A stretch of DNA of 64,000 nt from Sphingobacterium sp. B16(2022) (GCF_012030425.1 NZ_JAAUVN010000005.1:1-64000); one strand, 5' to 3'; positions 8,544 through 18,059 are shown, counted from the stretch's first letter. Translations and numbers: made by a program. The notes: generated from the sequence alone by a model not told the origin.

Positions 8544-9503
8544 ATGCAAGAAATTATTGCTCCTGTTGATAGAAAATTGTTAAAGGCAGAATTAGGTAAA
8601 GATGCTTTTATACGATATACCAACAATGGAAATAACGAAATATATTTGATTAACTATCATAATGCACCTAATGTGATGCGGGAGATAGGACGATTAAGAG
8701 AATTGACGTTTAGAGGTGCTGGTGGTGGAACTGGTTTATCAATTGATATTGATGAAAATGATACATGCGAAGATTGCTACGATCAATTGATTGCCTGGAA
8801 TCCTGAAGAAGAAGAAGTTGTTGCAGGCTATCGTGTCATCAAATGTGCCAATGCTTCGGTAAAAGATGGTGTCCCAAATTTATCAACAGCTCATTATTTT
8901 CAGTTTTCCGAACGATTTAAAACGGATTATTTGCCCTATACAATTGAATTAGGCAGGTCTTTTGTCCAACCAAAATTTCAACCAGCAATTGATAACCGCA
9001 AAGGAATCTTTTCTTTAGATAATCTATGGGATGGATTAGGTGCATTAGTGATGATTAATCCAGATATTAAGTATCTTTTCGGTAAAGTGACCATGTATCC
9101 GCATTATAATAAAGAAGCCCGTGATTTGTTGCTTTATTTCATGGAGTATCACTTCCCTGATCATGAAAATTTAGTGGTACCAATCCCAAGTTTAAATTGT
9201 GAAAATGATTTTTCTAAATTTGAAGGTATTTTCGATGGATTAGATTATAAGGAGTCTTATAAATTATTAAATAGTAAGGTTCGTGCGTTGGGTGAGAATA
9301 TTCCTCCTCTGATTAACACTTATATGAATCTATCTCCAACGATGAAATCGTTTGGGACAGCAATTAACGATGAGTTTGGTGAAGTTGAAGAAACAGGGAT
9401 TTTGATCATTATTGACGATGTTTATCCTGTGAAAAAAGAAAGACATATGAATACTTTCGAACGTGATCGGGAGTATGGTAATAAAAAACCAAAGAGAGGC
9501 TAA
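8544..9503 (+). CDS. glsB: GlsB/OlsB-like N-acyltransferase
   Basis: GNAT-fold acyltransferase of 319 residues, often labelled hemolysin-like. It would transfer a 3-hydroxyacyl chain from acyl-ACP to the amino group of glycine or ornithine, the first step of aminolipid synthesis. The recognisable core is RLRELTFRGAGGGTG, then acidic IDIDEND, then YDQLIAWNPEEEEVVAGYR, all typical of the OlsB/GlsB family. The C-terminal half (HYPHYNKEARDLLLYFMEYHFPD) also matches. It is translationally close to glsA, with a 4-base gap. Its last codons form one arm of the terminator hairpin. Which amino acid is used cannot be read from the sequence. Confidence 0.78.
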   Translation: MQEIIAPVDRKLLKAELGKDAFIRYTNNGNNEIYLINYHNAPNVMREIGRLRELTFRGAGGGTGLSIDIDENDTCEDCYDQLIAWNPEEEEVVAGYRVIKCANASVKDGVPNLSTAHYFQFSERFKTDYLPYTIELGRSFVQPKFQPAIDNRKGIFSLDNLWDGLGALVMINPDIKYLFGKVTMYPHYNKEARDLLLYFMEYHFPDHENLVVPIPSLNCENDFSKFEGIFDGLDYKESYKLLNSKVRALGENIPPLINTYMNLSPTMKSFGTAINDEFGEVEETGILIIIDDVYPVKKERHMNTFERDREYGNKKPKRG

Positions 9504-9518
9504 GCCTCTCTTTTTTTG
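9492..9518 (+). terminator. Terminator of glsAB
   Basis: AGAGAGGC stem with the TAA stop codon in the loop and GCCTCTCT followed by a T-run. The hairpin overlaps the end of glsB. The helicase gene converges 16 bases beyond. Confidence 0.88.
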
Positions 9519-9533
9519 TAATTATTTTTTGCT

Positions 9534-10847
9534 TTAAGAATCTCTTCTTCTCGAAGAAGTTCTGTTTCTATTTTCAGATCTTGGACCGGATGACGTTCTT
9601 CTTCTATTTCCTCCAGGACTAGCGTTATTTGAACTTTGGCCATTTCTGGATGTAGATGATGGTCTGCCAGATTTCTTTGCTGTACCAGCTTTCTTTGGTG
9701 CTACACCTGAGATATGTAAAGCATAGGGATGCTTCTCAACTAAAGGGATCTCCATACGGATGGATTTTTGGATATCTAGTAAGAATGCATATTCTTCTTC
9801 GTCGCAGAATGAAATCGCTTGACCATCTTTACCTGCTCTACCTGTACGGCCTATTCGGTGTACATATGATTCTGGTATATTGGGTAAATCATAGTTGATT
9901 ACAAATGCCAACTCATCTATATCAATACCACGTGCAGCGATATCGGTAGCAACCAGTACACGTAGTGTACGATCTTTGAAGTTTTTAAGGGCATTTTGAC
10001 GGGCACTTTGAGATTTGTTTCCATGAATGGCCGCAGATTGAATATTCTTTTTTGCAAGATCTTTAACGATGCGATCTGCACCATGTTTAGTTTTAGAAAA
10101 AACTAACACGTGATTTATATTTTTCTCCTTTAAAACATGGATTAACAAATCTTTTTTATCGTTTTTCTTAACGTAATAAACTTCCTGTTGGATCTTTTCT
10201 GCAGTAGTAGATTCTGGAGTTACTTCAACCTTGATAGGATCAACAAGAATATGATTTGCTAATTTCTGAATCTCAGGTGGCATTGTTGCTGAGAAAAATA
10301 ATGTTTGTCTTTTTTCAGGTATTATTTTAATTAGCTTCTTTACGTCATGGATAAATCCCATATCTAACATACGGTCAGCTTCATCTAAAACAAAAAATTC
10401 TAAATGTTTTAAATCGATATATCCTTGACCGTATAGATCTAGTAAGCGGCCTGGTGTAGCAATAAGCACATCAACACCTCTCTTCAAGGCATCACGTTGT
10501 GGTTGTTGTCCGACACCTCCAAAAACAACTAGACTTTTAAGTGGAAGATCTTTGGAGTATTGATTGAAATTTTCTTCAATTTGAATTGCTAGTTCACGTG
10601 TGGGTGTTAAAACTAATGCACGAATATTTTTTTTCGCAGTTTTAACTTTTGAATAACTTAACATTTGAAGTATAGGAATGGCAAAGGCAGCTGTTTTACC
10701 AGTACCTGTCTGAGCGCAACCTAATAAATCATTTTTTCTAAAAATAATAGGAATCGCCTGTTCCTGAATTGGGGTAGGAGTAGTATATCCAACAGCTTCC
10801 AATGCCTTAAGGATTGGTGCTATGAGTTTTAAATCTTGAAATTGCAA
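9534..10847 (-). CDS. DEAD-box RNA helicase, RhlE-like
   Basis: ATP-dependent RNA helicase probably active in ribosome assembly, RNA decay or cold adaptation. All core motifs are visible: Q motif near residue 25 (TPTPIQEQ), Walker A AQTGTGKT at 45-52, PTRELA at 82-87, TPGR at 131-134, DEAD at 155-158, SAT at 186-188, and HRIGRTGR in the second RecA domain. After about residue 385 comes a low-complexity basic tail rich in Arg, Ser, Asn and Gly, a common RNA-binding extension. At 437 residues it fits the RhlE group. The exact paralogue (rhlE or another) cannot be settled without alignment. Confidence 0.93.
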   Translation of the reverse strand: MQFQDLKLIAPILKALEAVGYTTPTPIQEQAIPIIFRKNDLLGCAQTGTGKTAAFAIPILQMLSYSKVKTAKKNIRALVLTPTRELAIQIEENFNQYSKDLPLKSLVVFGGVGQQPQRDALKRGVDVLIATPGRLLDLYGQGYIDLKHLEFFVLDEADRMLDMGFIHDVKKLIKIIPEKRQTLFFSATMPPEIQKLANHILVDPIKVEVTPESTTAEKIQQEVYYVKKNDKKDLLIHVLKEKNINHVLVFSKTKHGADRIVKDLAKKNIQSAAIHGNKSQSARQNALKNFKDRTLRVLVATDIAARGIDIDELAFVINYDLPNIPESYVHRIGRTGRAGKDGQAISFCDEEEYAFLLDIQKSIRMEIPLVEKHPYALHISGVAPKKAGTAKKSGRPSSTSRNGQSSNNASPGGNRRRTSSGPRSENRNRTSSRRRDS

Positions 10848-10954
10848 TCTAATTTATTTATTTGTAAGCGACAAAGGTAGCTTAATTTTATGGATTGCAA
10901 CTGAAATTTGTTGAAACATTTATTTTTAATATGATCTAAAAATATGATTAATAC

Positions 10955-11275
10955 CTACTTATCCTCTTGAAATCCTTCAAAACTTGGGTCAACGATTTCT
11001 TTCCATTCTGGATGTTTTTTTATATACGCGTATACCAAAGGGCATAATGGAAAAAGGGTGTAATGATGTTCTTTCAGGTATTGTAATGTTTTTTCAATGA
11101 CAGCAGTTGCTACTCCTTGACCCGCTAATTGAGGGTCGGATTCGGTATGAATGAGCCAAACTTTACTAGGTCTTTCTTTGAATGCGATAAAGGCTTGGTA
11201 TTCTCCTATATGAAGTTCAAAATGATTTAATTGATCATTTTTAGTTAAAGGTAAGTTGATAAATTCTTCTTTCAT
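10955..11275 (-). CDS. Small GNAT-like N-acetyltransferase (YjdJ type)
   Basis: A 106-residue minimal GCN5-related fold. The segment LIHTESDPQLAGQGVATAVIEKTLQYLKEH carries the acetyl-CoA binding loop (GQGVA). LFPLCPLVYAYIKKHPEWKEIV is the typical C-terminal block of the YjdJ/GTL3-like group (COG2388). The substrate is unknown, and many members lack obvious enzymatic partners. It stands alone between the helicase and a VOC protein, with no shared operon evident. The start ATG gives a normal family N-terminus. Confidence 0.8.
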   Translation of the reverse strand: MKEEFINLPLTKNDQLNHFELHIGEYQAFIAFKERPSKVWLIHTESDPQLAGQGVATAVIEKTLQYLKEHHYTLFPLCPLVYAYIKKHPEWKEIVDPSFEGFQEDK

Positions 11276-11433
11276 GGTTTGTTATATTTTATATGGATAT
11301 AATATCAATTGCATGCATATTGTTTTGACGGGTCGAATGATAATGGTGCTTCGGGTAGACAAATAATCTTATTTTTAGCATAAGAGTTTCCTGGTAGCAC
11401 TACTGGCGATCTCAGTCTGTTATTCATCTTATT

Positions 11434-11850
11434 TTAGCATGCTTCTTCTAAACCCTTTATATTAATTTTTTTCATCTTGACCAAAGCTTCCATTGCTTTT
11501 GGATTTGAAATGAGCATATGAATTCTTTTAGGAATTATTTGCCAAGAAAAACCAAATTTGTCTTTTAGCCAGCCACACATATTTTCTTGACCTCCATTTG
11601 CGGTCAACATATTCCAATGGTGATCGATTTCTTGTTGATCTTCACATTCAACGACAAATGAGACAGCATCTGATGGTTTATATGATGGACCTCCGTTAAG
11701 TCCCATAAATCGAGTTTTGTTAATTTCAAAAATAACGACCAGAGAATTGGATGAGATGATTTTTCCATCTTTAAATACTGAACAGTAGAAGTTTGCTGCA
11801 TCTTGGGCTTGACCATCAAACCATAAACAATTATAAATTGAATCTGTCAT
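11434..11850 (-). CDS. VOC superfamily protein (PhnB/3-demethylubiquinone methyltransferase-like)
   Basis: A 138-residue protein of the vicinal oxygen chelate fold. It opens with IYNCLWFDGQAQDAANFYCSVF, the standard start of the PhnB-like group, and ends with LKDKFGFSWQIIPKR, its closing strand. These proteins are often called 3-demethylubiquinone-9 3-methyltransferase in databases, but that label is unreliable because they lack an AdoMet-binding domain. Substrate and metal are unknown. It is monocistronic as far as can be seen. Confidence 0.82.
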   Translation of the reverse strand: MTDSIYNCLWFDGQAQDAANFYCSVFKDGKIISSNSLVVIFEINKTRFMGLNGGPSYKPSDAVSFVVECEDQQEIDHHWNMLTANGGQENMCGWLKDKFGFSWQIIPKRIHMLISNPKAMEALVKMKKINIKGLEEAC

Positions 11851-11924
11851 AACTATGGTTGGGTTAAAGTATTATATACCTAAAATACAAATTAATCATG
11901 AATAACAGATATTAAATAAAACAA

Positions 11925-11956
11925 AAAAGGTTAGAAATGAAAATTTCTAACCTTTT
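11925..11956 (-). terminator. Terminator of the arginine decarboxylase gene
   Basis: AAAAGGTTAGAAAT stem with a complementary ATTTCTAACCTTTT arm and a four-base loop. It lies about 20 bases beyond the stop codon at 11977 and shows a U-run in the minus-strand transcript. Confidence 0.85.
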
Positions 11957-11976
11957 ATTGTGAGTTGACTACGCGC

Positions 11977-13368
11977 TTATTGGTAGCCCAATAATTTCAT
12001 AACCTGTTTTGAATTTTGTTCCTCACCAAAAACTTCGTAATTGAATGTTTCGTCGCGGTTACGGCGAATCAGTACATGCTTTGGAGATGGTAATAAACAA
12101 TGATGTATACCGCCATAACCACTCAATACATCTTGGTATGCTCCTGTATGGAAGAAACCTAGATATTGTAATTTACGTGTTTTAGGCATGAATACTGAAC
12201 TAGTATGTGCTTCTTGATTGTAATAATCTTGGCCATCACAAGTAATACCACCTAGGTTTACCCGTTCATATTCAGAATCCCAATTGTTGATCGGAAGTAA
12301 GATATATTTTTGATTTAAAGCCCAAACATCTGGTAAGTTTGTAATAAATGAGCCATCAATCATAAACCATTTTTCACGATCATTTTGTAATTTACGACCT
12401 AAAACCTTGTAAAGGATACCTGATGCTTCGGCAACGGTATATTTACCAAATTCAGTAATAATATCCGGTTCCATTACTTCATGTTGTGCACAGATCTGCT
12501 TGATCCTGTTCACAATTTCATTGACCATGTACTCATAGTCAAAATCATGCACTAATGAATCTTTGAAAGGCATGCCTCCACCGATATCTAAAGTATCTAA
12601 GTCTGGGTTTACTTTTTTAAACTTACAGAACAATGTAACATATTTTTCTAGCTCATTCCAGTAATACGGGGTATCCGATATACCTGAATTGATAAAGAAA
12701 TGTAACAGCTTTACTTTGAAGTTAGGATTGTTCGCAATTTTGTTGTTATAGAATTCTATAACTTCTTCGATACGAATACCTAGTCTTGAAGTGTAAAACT
12801 GTGAGTCTGGCTGTTCTTCCGATGCGATACGGATACCTAAAGCACATGGTTCATCCAATTCAATTTCATCATCATAGAGATTGAATTCCTCTTTGTTATC
12901 TAGGACGGGGATAATATTCTTATACCCATCATGGATCATGTCGATGATATACTGTTTGTATTGGTATGTCTTAAAACCATTACAAATCACTGTAATGTCT
13001 TTTTTTACTGTACCTTGACGTTCTAAGGAATCGATCATCGGCATATCAAATGCAGATGATGTTTCTAAGTGAATCTCATTCTTCAATGCCTCTTCAACAA
13101 TATGTTTGAAGTGGGAAGATTTGGTACAATAACAATATTTGTAGGACCCTCTGTAGTTGTGTTTCAAAATTGCGGTTTGAAACAAAATTTTCGCTTGTTG
13201 AATTTTTTTGCTGACGATTGGCAAATAAGTAAAACGCAACGGCGTACCGTACGTTTCTATCATTTCCATTAAATTCAAATCGTGGAAATACAATTCGTCG
13301 TCGATGATTTCGAATCCGTCTTGCGGAAAACCAACACTTAGGTCAAGAAATTCCTGATAGCTCTGCAT
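11977..13368 (-). CDS. speA: Arginine decarboxylase (fold type III PLP enzyme)
   Basis: Probably decarboxylates arginine to agmatine, the entry to polyamine synthesis. The 463-residue protein has the alanine-racemase-like barrel and C-terminal beta domain. The PLP lysine is probably Lys83 in YCYCTKSSHFKHI. DIGGGMPF is the glycine loop that holds the phosphate. The length equals that of the short Bacteroidota enzyme and is well below the 630-660 residues of the E. coli SpeA type. A related specificity such as diaminopimelate or carboxynorspermidine decarboxylase is less likely. It diverges from argS; the two start codons are about 110 bases apart. Confidence 0.85.
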   Translation of the reverse strand: MQSYQEFLDLSVGFPQDGFEIIDDELYFHDLNLMEMIETYGTPLRFTYLPIVSKKIQQAKILFQTAILKHNYRGSYKYCYCTKSSHFKHIVEEALKNEIHLETSSAFDMPMIDSLERQGTVKKDITVICNGFKTYQYKQYIIDMIHDGYKNIIPVLDNKEEFNLYDDEIELDEPCALGIRIASEEQPDSQFYTSRLGIRIEEVIEFYNNKIANNPNFKVKLLHFFINSGISDTPYYWNELEKYVTLFCKFKKVNPDLDTLDIGGGMPFKDSLVHDFDYEYMVNEIVNRIKQICAQHEVMEPDIITEFGKYTVAEASGILYKVLGRKLQNDREKWFMIDGSFITNLPDVWALNQKYILLPINNWDSEYERVNLGGITCDGQDYYNQEAHTSSVFMPKTRKLQYLGFFHTGAYQDVLSGYGGIHHCLLPSPKHVLIRRNRDETFNYEVFGEEQNSKQVMKLLGYQ

Positions 13369-13383
13369 TTTTTATTATTTTTG

Positions 13384-13391
13384 CAAAGATA
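13384..13391 (-). promoter_or_regulatory. Candidate -7 element for speA
   Basis: On the minus strand this reads TATCTTTG, matching TAnnTTTG. It ends 16 bases before the speA ATG, implying a very short leader. Confidence 0.55.
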
Positions 13392-13428
13392 TACTTTCAA
13401 TATGAATACAAGAATAGCGAATGTGAAT

Positions 13429-13436
13429 TATTTTTG
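13429..13436 (+). promoter_or_regulatory. Candidate -7 element for argS
   Basis: TATTTTTG matches TAnnTTTG and lies about 40 bases before the argS ATG at 13478, back-to-back with the speA promoter. Confidence 0.45.
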
Positions 13437-13477
13437 TATTCTATTTCAGGGAGTTGCATATTTTACATAATCATTAC

Positions 13478-15262
13478 ATGGCGAATTCTATTCAAAACAG
13501 ACTTATTGAAGTCACTGTTCAAGCTGTAAAACAGCTTTATAATGCAGATATTTCTGAAAATCAAATTGCTCTGCAAGAGACACGCAAAGAGTTTGAGGGG
13601 CAAATTACAATTGTAACTTTTCCTGTTACCCGATTTTCTAAGAAATCTCCTGAGCAGACTGGTACGGAAATAGGTGAGTATTTGAAAACTCATATCTCAG
13701 CTATTACTGATTTTAACGTTATTAAAGGGTTTCTAAATATTTGTCTTTCGGATGAATACTGGATTTCTCTTTTAAACGAGACTATCGTGAAATCTGATTT
13801 TGGGGTATTTCCTTCGAATGGTAAAAAATTAATGGTGGAGTATTCTTCTCCAAACACCAATAAGCCGCTTCACTTAGGCCATATTCGTAACAACCTATTA
13901 GGATATTCTGTTGCAGAGCTTTTAAAGGCTTATGGTTATGATGTCATAAAAGCCAATCTGGTAAATGATCGCGGTATTCATATCTGTAAATCTATGCTTG
14001 CATGGCAAAAATTCGGAAATGGAGAAACTCCTGAGTCTACGGGTATGAAAGGTGACCATTTGGTGGGTAAATATTATGTAGTTTTTGATAAAGAATATAA
14101 AAAAGAAATAGAAACACTCAAAGTTGAAGGTCAAACTGAAGATGAGGCTAAGAAGAATGCGCCATTGATTAAAGAAGCACAAGCGATGTTACAGCAATGG
14201 GAAGCTGGTGATGAGGCTGTGATTGATCTTTGGAAAACAATGAATACCTGGGTATATGCTGGTTTTGAAAAAACGTATAAGCAACTAGGTGTTAACTTTG
14301 ATAAATATTATTATGAATCAAATACGTATTTGTTAGGAAAAGATATCATTCAAGAGGGTTTAGATAGTGGTGTTTTCTTTAAGAAAGAAGATAACTCTGT
14401 TTGGATTGACTTAACTGCCGACGGATTGGATGAAAAGCTTGTCCTGCGAGGCGATGGTACTTCTGTATATATTACTCAAGATTTAGGTACAGCTCAATTG
14501 AAATACGATGAGTTCAAGATGAATGATTCTATTTATGTGGTCGGTAACGAACAAGATTACCATTTTAAAGTATTGTTTTTGATCTTAAAAAAACTTGGTA
14601 AATCTTGGGCAGATGGCTTATTCCATTTATCTTACGGGATGGTCGATTTACCTTCTGGAAAGATGAAATCGCGTGAAGGTACAGTTGTAGATGCTGATGA
14701 TTTGATGAGTGAGATGATCGAAACAGCGAAAGAGCGCACAGAGGAACTGGGTAAAACGGAGGGCTTGTCTGAAGAAAATAAAAATGCACTTTATAATACC
14801 ATCGGTATGGGGGCTTTGAAATATTTCTTATTGAAAGTTGATCCCAAAAAACGTTTATTGTTCGATCCGAAAGAGTCTGTTGATTTTCAAGGAAATACAG
14901 GTCCTTTTATCCAATACACTTACGCTCGTATTAAGTCTGTTCTTTCTAAAGTAAATTTTGATGAACAGTCGAAAGTATCGGTGCCAGTATCCATATCGGC
15001 TTATGAGCGTGATTTGATTATGACTTTGGGTAATTTTCCAAGTATTATAGCAATCTCAGCTCAAGAATTCAGTCCAGCGCAGATGTCTAATTATATTTAT
15101 GATGTAGCTAAATTGTACAATAAGTTTTATCATGAAGAGACTATTTTAAAGGCAGAAATTGAAGAAGTGAAGAATTTCCGTTTGCACCTTTCGGCTTCTG
15201 CAGCAAAAGTTATTGCAAAAGGAATGAGTTTATTAGGAATTGAAGTTCCTGAACGTATGTAA
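13478..15262 (+). CDS. argS: Arginyl-tRNA synthetase
   Basis: Class I aminoacyl-tRNA synthetase charging tRNA-Arg. It carries the HIGH-like signature HLGHIRNNLLG and the KMSK-like loop GKMKSREGTV. The N-terminal Add-1 domain and C-terminal DALR anticodon-binding domain (ending LGIEVPERM) are both present. The start at MANSIQNRL is preferred over an upstream in-frame ATG at 13454 because it matches the usual family N-terminus; the extra eight residues would be atypical. The following oxidoreductase gene begins eight bases after the stop codon, so they are probably cotranscribed. Confidence 0.97.
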   Translation: MANSIQNRLIEVTVQAVKQLYNADISENQIALQETRKEFEGQITIVTFPVTRFSKKSPEQTGTEIGEYLKTHISAITDFNVIKGFLNICLSDEYWISLLNETIVKSDFGVFPSNGKKLMVEYSSPNTNKPLHLGHIRNNLLGYSVAELLKAYGYDVIKANLVNDRGIHICKSMLAWQKFGNGETPESTGMKGDHLVGKYYVVFDKEYKKEIETLKVEGQTEDEAKKNAPLIKEAQAMLQQWEAGDEAVIDLWKTMNTWVYAGFEKTYKQLGVNFDKYYYESNTYLLGKDIIQEGLDSGVFFKKEDNSVWIDLTADGLDEKLVLRGDGTSVYITQDLGTAQLKYDEFKMNDSIYVVGNEQDYHFKVLFLILKKLGKSWADGLFHLSYGMVDLPSGKMKSREGTVVDADDLMSEMIETAKERTEELGKTEGLSEENKNALYNTIGMGALKYFLLKVDPKKRLLFDPKESVDFQGNTGPFIQYTYARIKSVLSKVNFDEQSKVSVPVSISAYERDLIMTLGNFPSIIAISAQEFSPAQMSNYIYDVAKLYNKFYHEETILKAEIEEVKNFRLHLSASAAKVIAKGMSLLGIEVPERM

Positions 15263-15270
15263 TTTATCTC

Positions 15271-16353
15271 ATGATGGCTCAAAAAATCCGTGTTGGTTTA
15301 ATTGGTTTTGGTATTTCAGGACAAGTATTTCATGCTCCTGTTATGCGATCTATTGCTGACCTAGAATTAGTAAAAATAACTGCTCGCAAAGCGGAGCAAA
15401 AATTAATTGTAAGTGAAAAGTATCCTACAGCGTTGGCTGTAGATCATGCTGACGAAATATTAAATGACGATTCCATTGATTTGGTGGTTATTGCTACCTC
15501 TAATGATATGCACTATCCTTTTGCTAAGCAGGCATTGCTAGCAGGGAAACATGTGGTAGTCGAAAAACCGTTTACCAATACATCTGAACAGGCTGATGAA
15601 TTGATCGCATTGGCAAAAGAAAGTGGTAAAATTTTATCTGTATATCATAATTTAAGATTCAACTCAGATTTTAGAACGATCAAAGAGGTGATTAAGGATG
15701 AACGATTGGGGCAGATCAAGAATTTTGAAGTTCGTTACGATCGTTTCCGTAACCATCTTAGACCGGGTGCGTGGCGAGAAGATAATCTGCCTGGTTCAGG
15801 AATCTTTTATGATCTTGGAGCGCATTTAATTGACCAGACGCTACAACTCTTCGGTAGACCAAATGCTGTATTTGCAGATTTGACTATTCAAAGACCTGGA
15901 GCGGGGGCAATTGATAATTTTGAAATACTACTTTACTACCCGGAAATGCGTGTTTCTTTGAAAGGAGGGATGCTTGCTAAAGAGCCGACTCCGCGATACA
16001 CTGTATTTGCATTAAACGGAAACTTCCTTAAAAATGGTGTTGATCCTCAAGAGGAATTATTACGTGCTGGTGCATTTCCTGATGAAGATCCAAACTGGGG
16101 CAAAGAAGATCCAGCTATTTATGGTAAATTAAATTTACTTTGGAATGGCGAAGATCTCGAAGAGACCGTTACTTCGAAATTAGGCAGCTATCCTGATTAT
16201 TACCAAAATATAGCAGATGCTATTCTTGGGAAAACTCCTCTAATTGTTACAGCAGAACAAGGACGTGATGTTATTCGTATTATCGAACTGGGGATACAAA
16301 GTCAGGCGGAACGCCGTGTCATTTCATTAGATAATGAACTAATAGGCTATTAA
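15271..16353 (+). CDS. Gfo/Idh/MocA family oxidoreductase
   Basis: NAD(P)-dependent sugar or inositol dehydrogenase-like protein of 360 residues. The Rossmann motif GLIGFGISGQVFHAP lies near the N-terminus. EKPFTNTSEQADEL is the catalytic-lysine motif (EKP), and the C-terminal beta-sheet domain follows. The sequence resembles the YdgJ/scyllo-inositol dehydrogenase-like group, but substrate cannot be assigned. Two adjacent Met codons are possible starts. It lies between argS and the YhiN-like gene with tiny gaps, so it seems to be in an operon with housekeeping functions rather than a sugar cluster. Confidence 0.88.
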   Translation: MMAQKIRVGLIGFGISGQVFHAPVMRSIADLELVKITARKAEQKLIVSEKYPTALAVDHADEILNDDSIDLVVIATSNDMHYPFAKQALLAGKHVVVEKPFTNTSEQADELIALAKESGKILSVYHNLRFNSDFRTIKEVIKDERLGQIKNFEVRYDRFRNHLRPGAWREDNLPGSGIFYDLGAHLIDQTLQLFGRPNAVFADLTIQRPGAGAIDNFEILLYYPEMRVSLKGGMLAKEPTPRYTVFALNGNFLKNGVDPQEELLRAGAFPDEDPNWGKEDPAIYGKLNLLWNGEDLEETVTSKLGSYPDYYQNIADAILGKTPLIVTAEQGRDVIRIIELGIQSQAERRVISLDNELIGY

Positions 16354-16362
16354 TATATAAAT

Positions 16363-17556
16363 ATGAAGCAATATGATGCCATTATAGTTGGGGGAGGGGC
16401 GTGTGGGCTCATGTGTGCTGCTCAAGCTGGATTATTAGGTAAGCGAACTTTAGTGATTGAACGAAATGATAAAGTTGGAGCTAAGATTCTAATTTCGGGC
16501 GGAGGAAGGTGTAATTATACCAATTTGGGTACTGACATCGATAATTTTGTGTCTGAGAATGCAGACTTTTTAAGATCTGCATTTAGTCAATGGACGGTAG
16601 ATGATACATTGAGTTTTTTTGAGTCGCATGGTATATTTGGTGAGGAGAAAACGTTGGGACAATTATTTCCTTCTTCGAATAAGGCTAAAGATGTTGTAGC
16701 CGTTTTTACTAAGATCTTATTTGCTACGGATCAGGATATAAGATTAAACACGGTTGTTAAAGCTATAGAAAAGCTTGAGGATGACTTTGTCTTAACAGTG
16801 GAAAGTGAAAAGGGCATTCAGCAGTTAACGACAAAGAAAGTTGTTATGGCCAGCGGAGGTTTACCTGTCGCGAAGTTGGGAGCCTCTGATTTTGCTATTC
16901 GTACGGCTAAGAAATTTGACATGGCAATTGTCCCTACCGCACCTGCTTTAGTACCTCTAACTATTACAGGAAAGGAGGCTGAATGGTATGCTTCTTTAGC
17001 TGGTAATTCAGTTTTTTCTAGAGTTTATAATCATAAGATTAGTTTTGAAGAGAACATCCTTTTTACGCATTGGGGCTTAAGTGGTCCTGCGATTCTACAG
17101 ATTTCATCTTATTGGCGTGCTGGAGAAGAGTTTTATATTGATCTTTTACCTCGGTTTCAATTGGATAAAATAATCAAAGATGAACGTAATGAAGGTGGAA
17201 AACGTTTGGTTTCGAGTATCTTGAACGATTACTTTACTAAACGTATGGTGGAGGCACTGGGTAAATTTCTTCCTTTAGAAACTAAAATAGCATCTTTAAG
17301 TAAAGCGGATGCAAAATTGATTATTGATACTATTCATAAATTTAAAGTCAAGGCTGCTGGAGATAAAGGGTACGATAAAGCAGAGGTAATGCGTGGTGGT
17401 GTTTCTACTGCAGAGCTGCATGCTAAGACTCTAGAAAGTAAGCGGGTAAGGGGATTGTTTTTTGGAGGAGAGGCTGTTGATGTCACCGGTTGGTTGGGAG
17501 GCTATAATTTTCAGTGGGCTTGGGCATCTGGTTATGCTATAGCACAAGCACTTTAA
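16363..17556 (+). CDS. HI0933/YhiN-family flavoprotein
   Basis: FAD-binding protein of 397 residues belonging to the widespread HI0933/YhiN family, whose physiological reaction is unknown. The dinucleotide-binding motif is AIIVGGGACGLMCA. It is followed by the family hallmark KILISGGGRCNYTN. A second FAD contact is near the end (FFGGEAVDVTGWLGGYNFQWAWASG), with the typical GG-Y-N-Q-A pattern. It is the last gene of the argS run; no clear terminator hairpin lies between it and rnpB. Confidence 0.9.
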   Translation: MKQYDAIIVGGGACGLMCAAQAGLLGKRTLVIERNDKVGAKILISGGGRCNYTNLGTDIDNFVSENADFLRSAFSQWTVDDTLSFFESHGIFGEEKTLGQLFPSSNKAKDVVAVFTKILFATDQDIRLNTVVKAIEKLEDDFVLTVESEKGIQQLTTKKVVMASGGLPVAKLGASDFAIRTAKKFDMAIVPTAPALVPLTITGKEAEWYASLAGNSVFSRVYNHKISFEENILFTHWGLSGPAILQISSYWRAGEEFYIDLLPRFQLDKIIKDERNEGGKRLVSSILNDYFTKRMVEALGKFLPLETKIASLSKADAKLIIDTIHKFKVKAAGDKGYDKAEVMRGGVSTAELHAKTLESKRVRGLFFGGEAVDVTGWLGGYNFQWAWASGYAIAQAL

Positions 17557-17611
17557 ATTCAAAATTTCATTCTTTTCTTTATTTATAGGGAATAATTATC
17601 AATCTAAATCC

Positions 17612-17619
17612 TACCTTTG
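17612..17619 (+). promoter_or_regulatory. -7 promoter element of rnpB
   Basis: TACCTTTG fits TAnnTTTG and sits four bases before the start of the RNase P RNA stem, exactly where transcription of rnpB should begin. Confidence 0.7.
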
Positions 17620-17620
17620 C

Positions 17621-18007
17621 AGAAGAAGCAAACTGGTTCTACCGCTGCTCCCTTGAGGAGGAGAGGAAAGTCCGGGCAACGCAGAGCAACACGCTTCCTA
17701 ACGGGAAGGATGCTGTTACAGCAGACAGAAAGTGCCACAGAAAATATACCGCTTTTCGGAGTAAGGGTGAAAACGTGAGGTAAGAGCTCACGGTCTTGTA
17801 TGGCGACATACATTGCGGTAAACCTCGTGTGTTGAAAGACCAAATAGGTTGCGAAATTCGAAGGCTGCTCGTCTTCTTTTAGTTTAGGCTAAGATTCGTA
17901 ATGGGTAGGTTGATGGAGCTAGTTAGTGATGACTAGCCTAGATAAATGGTAGAAACTCCGATTTTTTCGGTTTACAGAACCCGGCTTATAAGGTTTGCTT
18001 CTTTTTT
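17621..18007 (+). ncRNA. rnpB: RNase P RNA (bacterial class A)
   Basis: Catalytic RNA that removes 5' leaders from tRNA precursors. Conserved blocks are present in order: GAGGAAAGTCCGGGC near 17661 (region I, P4 5' side), ACAGAAAGTGCCACAGAAA near 17725 (regions II/III), the GGTAAACC segment near 17817 (region IV) and ACAGAACCCGGCTTA near 17975 (region V). The terminal helix P1 is visible: AAGAAGCAAAC at 17623-17633 pairs with GTTTGCTTCTT at 17993-18003, followed by a T-run that completes the terminator. A protein reading frame on the opposite strand here is an artefact. Confidence 0.96.
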
Positions 18008-18059
18008 ACTATATTACCAATAATTTAGATAACCTTTAAGGAAGAGTAATAATACTTTT

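Noticed and set aside
17604..17843. 79-codon minus-strand frame
   Set aside because: Lies entirely opposite the conserved RNase P RNA gene.
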